Shown here piece after piece: positions 1 to 4,255 of a DNA stretch of 5,206 bases. The notes beneath the pieces are model-generated. The model saw only the letters and a list, made by a program, of their open reading frames with translations. It was not told where the DNA came from and ran no database searches. Within the stretch, counting starts at the first letter, position 1; each line of letters opens with the position of its first letter. The position numbers were made by a program, and so were the translations under genes. Source of the DNA: Bacillota bacterium (GTDB lineage: Bacteria > Bacillota > Clostridia > Clostridiales > Clostridiaceae); assembly GCA_023451395.1 (NCBI GenBank), contig JAEXZL010000156.1, positions 1-5,206 of the forward strand, in the 5' to 3' direction.

Positions 1-703
1 TGCTTCCACTATTACTAGGTACATCTATTACTTTAGAGTTATAATTATTCTGCTGCGATTCTATAGTATCAGAACTGCAAGCTGGAGGTTTTGATTTCAG
101 CATTGTCTTCTCAGCTAAGCTTGTAACCCCCCCAACAGCCACTCTAATTAATATATTTGTCCCAATCTCTTTACCACTTTTTTTAGCTCTAAAGTCCTCA
201 ATAGTATCTAAAACATCATCAAAATGTTTATCAACAACATTATATAGTTGCGGTCCCTTGCTAAAAAGTGCTCCGATAATACCTGATATCACCGCTGGGG
301 CTGATGCTACCATTGAACCGGTAAAATAAGCAGCTGTTACTGATCCAATTCCTAAACCTGCTGCTCCGCCTATAACTGCTCCCGTTACAACACTTTTAAC
401 GCTTACCTTACCTGTTTTCTTATAAGAGGTGTACGCTCCAACTCCTGCTCCAATGGCTGCTCCTATAAGTCCTGTGATTGCTAAAAACGCTATATTTCCA
501 CTTTTGTCATTATAAATAAGAGGATTGTTCAATACATAAATATATCTTTTTAGTGTCAGTGGATCTTGAATTTCACCTAAACAACTATCCCTACTTAGGA
601 ACCTTCCTGTTTCCGGATCATAGTATCTTGCTCTTAAGTACTGAAATCCGCTCATTCTGTTGTGATCTTCTCCATTGTAGCCATAGAAGTTTTCATAGAT
701 ATA
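1..703 (-). CDS. Displaced Rhs core fused to a Gly/Ala-rich pretoxin region, cassette C (no start, runs off left edge)
   Basis: The frame is open for 234 codons from just after a TAA at 706-704 to the left edge. The Rhs core comes first: NFYGYNGEDHNRMSGFQYL, RARYYDPETGRFLSRDSCL, GEIQDPLTLKRYIYVLNNP, ending LIYNDKSGN in place of the usual DPSGH. It then switches to a pretoxin region unlike those of cassettes A and B: AFLAITGLIGAAIGAGVGAY, TGAVIGGAAGLGIGSVTAAY, a helical HFDDVLDTIEDFRAKKSGKE, and a Ser/Asn-rich spacer at the edge. The hydrophobic Gly/Ala runs are typical of regions that help toxin tips cross the membrane. The toxin domain is outside the window. There is no start codon with a ribosome site: the first ATG (655) lies inside the core. 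It is a silent tip rather than an expressed gene. A run of seven G (complement of 127-133) lies in the frame without breaking it. Confidence 0.82.
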
Positions 704-890
704 TTAAATTTTGAGGTTTATTTTTTTCTTATTGGTATATTCGTACATATATCATAACTCTTTAAAAAAGATATTATAAAGACATAGTTATCACCTATCT
801 TTACATTAAAAAGAGCCAATGCTTTCTCATTAGAAACATTGACTCTTATCATTATTACAATAATATATTTAGTTACAGTCTACTGCATTA
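506..890 (-). repeat. Core-plus-terminator repeat, copy in cassette C
   Basis: This stretch matches 2779-3170 almost throughout: the terminator hairpin, an AT-rich joint (TATGTCTTTATAATATCTT) and the Rhs core. Differences are scattered substitutions and a few short indels, including two extra bases in an A-run near 725. The similarity stops at the end of the core, where the tips differ. It could serve as homology for recombination between cassettes. Confidence 0.8.
808..847 (-). terminator. Rho-independent terminator (cassette copy 2)
   Basis: The arms AAGAGCCAATG (811-821) and CATTGACTCTT (837-847) surround a 15-nt loop; this is the diverged second copy of the hairpin at 3080-3120. The one arm difference is a G-U pair in minus-strand RNA but an A-C mismatch in plus-strand RNA, so the structure is kept only in the direction of the genes. 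CTCTTTTT follows on the minus strand. It lies directly upstream of the displaced Rhs tip of cassette C. Confidence 0.82.
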
Positions 891-1169
891 TAGTAATTAT
901 GTAATCAAAGTTCACCAAGCAATATACTATTTTTCGCAAAAATATTTTTGCAATGAACCATCCTTTTTATTGTTCCTAAAAACAATATATCTTCTCCAAA
1001 ATTGAACATAGGCCCCAGAATGTTTCTTGTATCTAAAGCATCATCACTAGAGGAATGGGTAGCTTCCATCCATGACCAGAATGCAGCTTACTCTATGGTT
1101 GTATTTCGTATAGCGATACAGTGCTGTTTTCCCGTTATCATGGTACTGGCAGATATAAAGTAATAACCC
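848..1169. other. Gene-poor stretch with a possible decayed minus-strand gene end
   Basis: No convincing gene. On the minus strand one frame is open from 1087 to a TGA at 907-905; from an ATG at 1069 it would give 54 residues, including SSDDALDTRNILGPMFNFGE and DILFLGTIKRMVHCKN. It has no Shine-Dalgarno site. A different minus frame is open just upstream (QYHDNGKTALYRYTKYNHR), so the two could be halves of a frameshifted gene. A 47-residue plus-strand frame covers the same DNA (1020-1163). The position is parallel to the gene ending at 3206: both lie just upstream of a copy of the cassette terminator. I see it as probable debris of another immunity gene, with low certainty. The bases 1221-1347 hold nothing recognisable. 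Confidence 0.4.
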
Positions 1170-1220
1170 AAAAATCGGAGGTAATTTCCAAGATTTTAAC
1201 CCCTGGAATTACCTCCAATT
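1170..1220 (-). terminator. Rho-independent terminator after the cassette B immunity gene
   Basis: The arms 1177-1190 (GGAGGTAATTTCCA) and 1204-1216 (TGGAATTACCTCC) form a 13-bp stem with one bulged base and a 13-nt loop. After one mismatch, three more A-T pairs extend it. On the minus strand the stem is followed by GATTTTTGGG (T5, complement of 1170-1174). A plus-strand T5 lies farther away (about 1226-1230), so any terminator activity in that direction should be weaker. It is about 130 nt downstream of the immunity stop. Confidence 0.7.
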
Positions 1221-1347
1221 GTGTGTTTTTACTCAAATATCAAAGACAATTATTTCCCCCTTATATCCCCTAGTGAGTGCCAAAGTAACATGGAGGTTTG
1301 AGAATCGTCAAGATAAATACTACATGCACATTACAAATTATTAGCAA

Positions 1348-1680
1348 TTAATCTCCTATAGATACCAATCCAACATTTTTACCTAAAGCACTTTGTGATA
1401 ACTCCATCAAGTTATGCAACATTTTTCTCGCTTCGTATTCTTTCTCATAGTTCTTTAATAACGATGACCCTAAAATATAATTGCAGATTTTAATTATTTC
1501 TGGTAAATCATATTTAGAAACTTCAACATCGCTATATGGATCAATTTCATACAATTTGTTCATACTAAATGAATTCTGTTCACTCAACTTGTAAATAAAT
1601 TCAATTAACTCATCACTAAATTCCACATTAGTATCCTCTACATTAACTTCATTTATTGAACTGCCTATATAAAAATTCAT
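1348..1680 (-). CDS. Probable immunity protein for the cassette B RNase-like toxin
   Basis: A complete 110-residue, acidic, soluble protein without signal peptide or membrane segment. The start is well supported by AGGAGGT 7 nt upstream. Visible features are an N-terminal YIGSSINEVNVED strand-like region, a helical ELIEFIYKLSEQ, the central DPYSDVEVSKYDLPEIIKIC, then CNYILGSSLLKNYEKEYEAR and a closing ALGKNVGLVSIGD. The acidic character suits a partner of a basic RNase toxin in the cytoplasm. It lies 12 nt after the toxin stop, and the toxin has no other partner nearby. I recall similar small proteins next to such toxins but cannot name the family. Although the toxin frame in front is broken, this gene looks intact, which fits an orphan immunity gene kept for protection. 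A terminator follows at 1170-1220. Confidence 0.78.
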   Translation of the reverse strand: MNFYIGSSINEVNVEDTNVEFSDELIEFIYKLSEQNSFSMNKLYEIDPYSDVEVSKYDLPEIIKICNYILGSSLLKNYEKEYEARKMLHNLMELSQSALGKNVGLVSIGD

Positions 1681-1687
1681 AATGGTT

Positions 1688-1695
1688 ACCTCCTA
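1688..1695 (-). promoter_or_regulatory. Strong ribosome binding site overlapping the cassette B toxin stop
   Basis: The minus strand reads TAGGAGGT, in which the TAG is the toxin stop and AGGAGGT is a perfect anti-16S match. It lies 7 nt before the ATG at 1680. It fixes the immunity start and shows the same stop-into-SD design as the A pair at 4246-4255. Confidence 0.85.
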
Positions 1696-2430
1696 TTTCT
1701 TTGGAAATGCAGTAATTACATTGCCTGCTTCATCAATGACTACCTTCAATGTATATAAAAGTTGCCCTTTACTATTAGTTCCTATTGGGTTTGCAAAATT
1801 CTGTTGAAAAATATATCCTTCTCTCCCAGCAGTATTTGGTCCTACAATAAAATCGTCACCTTTCAATGCGCTATCAATACCATCTTTAATGTTAAAACCC
1901 GCATTGAAATGAGATTTATTTCCATAAGTAGAATTAGGTCCATGTCTATCTAATATATGATAATTAAATGTATCATCACTTAAAGTATAATTATCTGCTG
2001 TATCAAATACCTCTTGTAATTTACTTCCTGTACCACCCTCTACTTTCCCACCATTCGATGAATTAGGATTCCTCGGTCCCTCTTCCTTCTGCACTGTTGC
2101 ATTATTATTTGTCTTAAAAGGGCTTAATGCACTAGAACCAGCTCCTGCTCCAACAGTAGCCATTGTAAAAGCTAAATAGTAGTCATCATCACTTATTCCT
2201 ACCTTATTTGCAAGGTCTTTAACCGGATTTACTCCAAGCACACCATCGGACATCTCAGATACTCCCATTACAGCTGCTGTTGTGCCTAATACAGCCGTTC
2301 CTACTGCTGTCACTCCTATTGATAATGCTCCTGCTCCTAATGCTGGTAGTATAAGTGGTGCTGCCACAATAACAGCTCCTATTCCTATCCAACTGCTATT
2401 GCTCCTGTTGCTACCTTTAATACATTGTCG
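1693..2430 (-). CDS. Pretoxin plus C-terminal RNase-like (BECR-type) toxin domain of cassette B, 3' part of the broken rhs tip
   Basis: The frame is open from a stop at 2433-2431 to TAG at 1695-1693. The GTG at 2367 is the first conventional start but has no Shine-Dalgarno site, and coding sense is visible upstream of it (IGIGAVIV), so this is the tail of a longer protein. Numbering from the GTG, residues 1-85 are a Gly/Ala-rich pretoxin region (GAGALSIGVTAVGTAVLGTT, ISDDDYYLAFTMATVGAGAG). Residues 86-115 are a low-complexity Asn/Gly spacer and 118-224 the toxin domain. The toxin has NYHILDRHGPNST (H137, R141, H142), then GREGYIFQQNFANPIGTNSKG and a final YTLKVVIDEAGNVITAFPKK. The H-xxx-RHG start and TAFP end recall RNase toxins of the Barnase-EndoU-ColicinE5/D-RelE group; His and Arg would be the catalytic candidates. 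The family assignment is from memory. The immunity gene follows 12 nt downstream. Confidence 0.75.
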   Translation of the reverse strand, partial: RQCIKGSNRSNSSWIGIGAVIVAAPLILPALGAGALSIGVTAVGTAVLGTTAAVMGVSEMSDGVLGVNPVKDLANKVGISDDDYYLAFTMATVGAGAGSSALSPFKTNNNATVQKEEGPRNPNSSNGGKVEGGTGSKLQEVFDTADNYTLSDDTFNYHILDRHGPNSTYGNKSHFNAGFNIKDGIDSALKGDDFIVGPNTAGREGYIFQQNFANPIGTNSKGQLLYTLKVVIDEAGNVITAFPKK

Positions 2431-2670
2431 CTATACTTTAATACCTGATTTCCTATATACGCTGCACTTTCACAGGCTGCTTTTCTAATTTCCTCTGCTT
2501 TAGCAACAGCAGCAGCAACTCTCTTTGATGTTTTAGTGTTGCTTACTACATTATTAAACTTTTGCTTATTTTCAGGGGCTGGATTCTTACTATAGCTCAT
2601 ATATTCTTTTGAGACTTCTATAGCATCATTCTTAAAATCATTAAAGGTTTCAGCTGCACCAGTTATTTTA
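2385..2670 (-). pseudogene. Linker segment of cassette B, in a shifted frame
   Basis: The segment continues the Rhs tip after the A7 insertion: KITGAAETFNDFKNDAIEVS, KEYMSYSKNPAPENKQKF, then AAVAKAEEIRKAACESA and KYSDNVLKVATGAIAVG, ending at TAG 2387-2385. It aligns through its length with the cassette A linker, with one extra 9-bp stretch (three residues, in the Ala-rich part) and the extra base in the A-run. The ATG at 2600 matches the internal Met of cassette A and has no Shine-Dalgarno site, so it is not a separate 71-residue gene. Similarity to cassette A ends at YSDN. The reading continues in the original frame from about 2388 as IGIGAVIVAAPLILPAL, which shows a one-base deletion there. 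Confidence 0.8.
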
Positions 2671-2730
2671 TTTTTTTACCCAACTTGCTGTATTAACTAC
2701 AACATTTTTTGCACCTTCTACTATATTTTT
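2424..2730 (-). repeat. Linker repeat, copy in cassette B
   Basis: Aligns with 4910-5206 through its length. The copies differ in length by 10 bases: 9 from an in-frame Ala-rich insertion and 1 from the A7/A6 run. Similarity ends sharply at the codons for YSDN, where the tips begin to differ. Confidence 0.85.
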
Positions 2731-3087
2731 AGCTGCTGTAGCAATAGCCTTTATTGGATCCCAGCGGTGTCCACTTGGGTCACTATACATTAATGGATTG
2801 TTTCCTGCATAAGCATACCTATTTAATGTCAGTGGATCTTGAATTTCACCTAAATAACTATCCCTACTTAGGAACCTTCCTGTTTCTGGATCATAATATC
2901 TTGCTCTTAAGTACTGAAGCCCGCTTATCCTGTTGTGGTCTTCTCCATTGTAGCCATAGAAGTTTTTATTGGATATATCATTCTTGAGGTTTATTTTTCT
3001 TATAGGTATATTCGTGCATATATCATAACTCTTTAAAGAAGATATTATAAAGACATAGTTATCACCTGTTCTTTGCTTGAAAAAGAG
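2671..3087 (-). pseudogene. Displaced Rhs-core segment of cassette B (no start, stops at a frameshift)
   Basis: The frame is open from a TGA at 3090-3088, inside the terminator stem, to a TAA at 2670-2668. It has no usable start upstream of the core. From about 2970 it encodes the Rhs repeat-associated core: NFYGYNGEDHNRISGLQYL, RARYYDPETGRFLSRDSYL, GEIQDPLTLNRYAYAGNN, then PLMYSDPSGHRWDPIK. This core closes the shell of Rhs/WapA proteins just ahead of the variable toxin tip. It continues into the linker KNIVEGAKNVVVNTASWVKK and then hits TAA. The cassette A copy of this linker reads through because its A-run is one base shorter (6 against 7), so this is a +1 insertion. The residues before the core (CTNIPIRKINLKND) may be real Rhs sequence or recombination-joint DNA. 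The continuation is at 2385-2670 in another frame. Confidence 0.85.
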
Positions 3088-3170
3088 TCAATGCTCCCTC
3101 ATTAGAAACATTGACTCTTATAATTGTTATAATATATATTTAGTTTTTCTTTTTGTACAGTCACTACATT
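2779..3170 (-). repeat. Core-plus-terminator repeat, copy in cassette B
   Basis: Partner of 506-890. The match includes non-coding DNA upstream of the core (terminator and the joint at about 2985-3075), so a whole unit was duplicated, not just conserved protein. The upstream limit of similarity is fuzzy, near 3170-3180. Confidence 0.8.
3080..3120 (-). terminator. Rho-independent terminator (cassette copy 1)
   Basis: The arms AAGAGTCAATG (3083-3093) and CATTGACTCTT (3109-3119) form a perfect 11-bp stem with a 15-nt loop. Read on the minus strand the stem ends in CTCTTTTT, giving the required T-run (complement of 3080-3084). It lies about 85 nt after the gene ending at 3206 and just before the start-less Rhs tip of cassette B, so it should stop transcription from the toxin A operon before the displaced tip. 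A second copy lies at 808-847. Confidence 0.85.
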
Positions 3171-3205
3171 ATTAACATTATGCAGGCAGATGTATACCTA
3201 ATTAG

Positions 3206-3682
3206 TCAACAAGTCTGTTCAAAATTCACAATTATATAATCCCATAGCATAGATATATAAATCTGTAGACAGACTAGAACTAAAATGCAGCAAGCTTGAT
3301 ATATTGAACTTATTTTTAGTCTAAGCTTATATATATCATGCAAGTACTCAACATCTGGATTATTCAATCTTTCCTTAATATCTCCATTTACATAGTATAG
3401 CTCAAGTTCCCCCTTGTTTTCTACCTCTTCTATCGAACGAACTCCGTCTATTACTGAAAAAAATCCAAACATACAAGAGTCTGCTGTCATATCAACAACT
3501 CTTTGTAGCATTATTTTATTGTTATCATTCAAGGCACTATACCAATTAGATAGTGCAACTAGCTCTTCTGCCAGTTTTCCACCCGGAGGCGAAAACACCA
3601 AACTATCAACAAATCCTTTGCTTGAATTATTTTCTTTTATAGTATCACATATTTTTTTATTAATCACATGTGAAATAGCCAC
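3206..3682 (-). CDS. Small immunity-like protein of unknown family, 3' end probably altered
   Basis: An open frame of 158 residues from a GTG at 3682. The start is uncertain: no Shine-Dalgarno site precedes the GTG, which lies inside a hairpin arm, and a TTG or GTG near residues 28-29, preceded by AAAGGA, is an alternative. The core, about residues 29-118, looks like a soluble acidic helical protein: SPPGGKLAEELVALSNWYSAL, DMTADSCMFGFFSVIDGVRSIE, KGELELYYVNGD and a closing NPDVEYLHDIY. It recalls small orphan immunity-type proteins of toxin loci, which in my memory end near LHDxY; I cannot name the family. The remaining 40 residues are abruptly hydrophobic and Cys-rich (QACCILVLVCLQIYISMLW) and look like read-through into non-coding DNA. 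It follows the lipoprotein in the same direction and precedes the terminator at 3080-3120. It may be an immunity gene left from an earlier toxin. Confidence 0.6.
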   Translation of the reverse strand: MAISHVINKKICDTIKENNSSKGFVDSLVFSPPGGKLAEELVALSNWYSALNDNNKIMLQRVVDMTADSCMFGFFSVIDGVRSIEEVENKGELELYYVNGDIKERLNNPDVEYLHDIYKLRLKISSIYQACCILVLVCLQIYISMLWDYIIVNFEQTC

Positions 3683-3714
3683 CCAATGATTAAAAGACCA
3701 CTGGTGGCTATTTC
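3672..3714. repeat. 12-bp perfect inverted repeat between lipoprotein gene and next gene
   Basis: The arms GAAATAGCCACC (3672-3683) and GGTGGCTATTTC (3703-3714) pair perfectly around a 19-nt loop. The hairpin begins 9 nt after the lipoprotein stop. There is no T-run after the stem on either strand, so it is not a classical rho-independent terminator. The downstream arm contains the GTG (3682-3680) used as the first possible start of the next gene, so it could act as a 3'-end stabiliser, a weak attenuator or a start-sequestering structure. The pairing is seen; the role is not known. Confidence 0.65.
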
Positions 3715-3723
3715 TACCCTTAG

Positions 3724-4242
3724 TTACTCTTTCGGTTTATAAATACCTGCTATCTGCATATCTTCATAGTAGGTAAATTGTTCTTCTTTATCCTTAGCTT
3801 TGATTACACGCAAAGCGTATAAGCCTGCATTGTCGGGATCTATCGTGTCCTTAGTATAATCGATTATAAAAAACATATATTTATCTTTATCTGTCACAAC
3901 GGTATACCAAGACACAAGCATTATAGATTCTTTCCCATGACTTTTCGATCCTTCATAAGTAAAATCATCTCTTTTCCAAGAGTCTACACTACCTTCAAAA
4001 AATCCAAACAAATACTCTACACCACCGTTGAAATCATCAGCTTCATTCAGCGCCTGTTTTGAAAACATTGCTTTAAAAGCATCTCTATCTCCTTTCTCAA
4101 TAGTTTCAAGTAATTGCTCCATTCTAGCATCTGCTTTCTTATCGCTATTATCATAAATTATCATTCTACCTCCTCCCATTGAACATGAACTTAATAACAA
4201 AATACTTATAAGAAGCACAGGTATTATATAACTTTTACTCAT
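3724..4242 (-). CDS. DUF5104-like lipoprotein, probable immunity protein for the DUF4474 toxin tip
   Basis: A complete 172-residue protein. Residues 1-19 are a lipoprotein signal peptide: a Lys at position 3, a hydrophobic run (IIPVLLISILLL) and the lipobox L17-S18-S19-C20. Cleavage before C20 would leave a lipidated protein on the outer face of the membrane. A short Gly-rich spacer (SMGGGR) leads to a soluble domain with an early helical part (DARMEQLLETIEKGDRDAFKAMF) and FLFGFFEGSV-like residues about 76-86. Beta-rich parts follow (SIMLVSWYTVVTDKDKYMFF, then GLYALRVIKAK), ending in AGIYKPKE. This matches my recollection of the DUF5104 family, which has an NTF2-like look. The gene sits 10 nt after the toxin stop, the usual immunity position, and its surface location would suit blocking an incoming toxin outside the cytoplasm. 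The lipoprotein call is firm; the immunity role is inferred from position. Confidence 0.85.
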   Translation of the reverse strand: MSKSYIIPVLLISILLLSSCSMGGGRMIIYDNSDKKADARMEQLLETIEKGDRDAFKAMFSKQALNEADDFNGGVEYLFGFFEGSVDSWKRDDFTYEGSKSHGKESIMLVSWYTVVTDKDKYMFFIIDYTKDTIDPDNAGLYALRVIKAKDKEEQFTYYEDMQIAGIYKPKE

Positions 4243-4245
4243 GAT

Positions 4246-4255
4246 TACCCCCTTA
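4246..4255 (-). promoter_or_regulatory. Ribosome binding site overlapping the toxin stop codon
   Basis: On the minus strand the toxin stop runs directly into TAAGGGGGTA, followed by ATC and the ATG of the lipoprotein. The purine-rich AGGGGGT is a good but imperfect match to AGGAGGT and lies 4 to 5 nt before the ATG. Its overlap with the stop suggests translational coupling of toxin and immunity protein, which is an inference. Confidence 0.7.

Noticed and set aside
1020..1163. Plus-strand 47-residue reading frame
   Set aside because: No ribosome site, opposite to all genes in the window and overlapping alternative minus-strand frames; probably chance.
1762..1953. Plus-strand reading frames at 1762-1953, 2282-2488, 2754-2987 and 3414-3689
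   Set aside because: All lie antisense to better supported minus-strand genes (toxin tip, pretoxin region, Rhs core, immunity-like gene) and have no ribosome sites or recognisable domains.
2385..2600. A separate 71-residue gene starting at 2600
   Set aside because: Same internal Met position as in cassette A, no ribosome site, and clear linker similarity upstream in the same frame. It is the middle of a broken tip.
2668..2679. Programmed -1 frameshifting at A AAA AAA before TAA
   Set aside because: The heptamer is slippery, but a -1 shift soon meets another stop (ATA AAA TAA). Rejoining the linker needs +1 or one A fewer, so decay or error fits better.
3030..3075. Promoter for cassette B from the minus-strand TATAAT near 3048, also present in cassette C
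   Set aside because: The -10-like box is good, but at 17 nt spacing the -35 position reads AGAACA, a poor match, and no start codon with a ribosome site follows. AT-rich DNA makes such boxes common.
506..3170. Mobile element or CRISPR as the source of the repeats
   Set aside because: The repeats are direct copies of Rhs coding DNA with its upstream terminator. I see no transposase, no terminal inverted repeats and no short repeat-spacer pattern.
3672..3714. Rho-independent terminator of the lipoprotein gene
   Set aside because: The stem is perfect but no T-run follows on the minus strand, so it is listed only as an inverted repeat.
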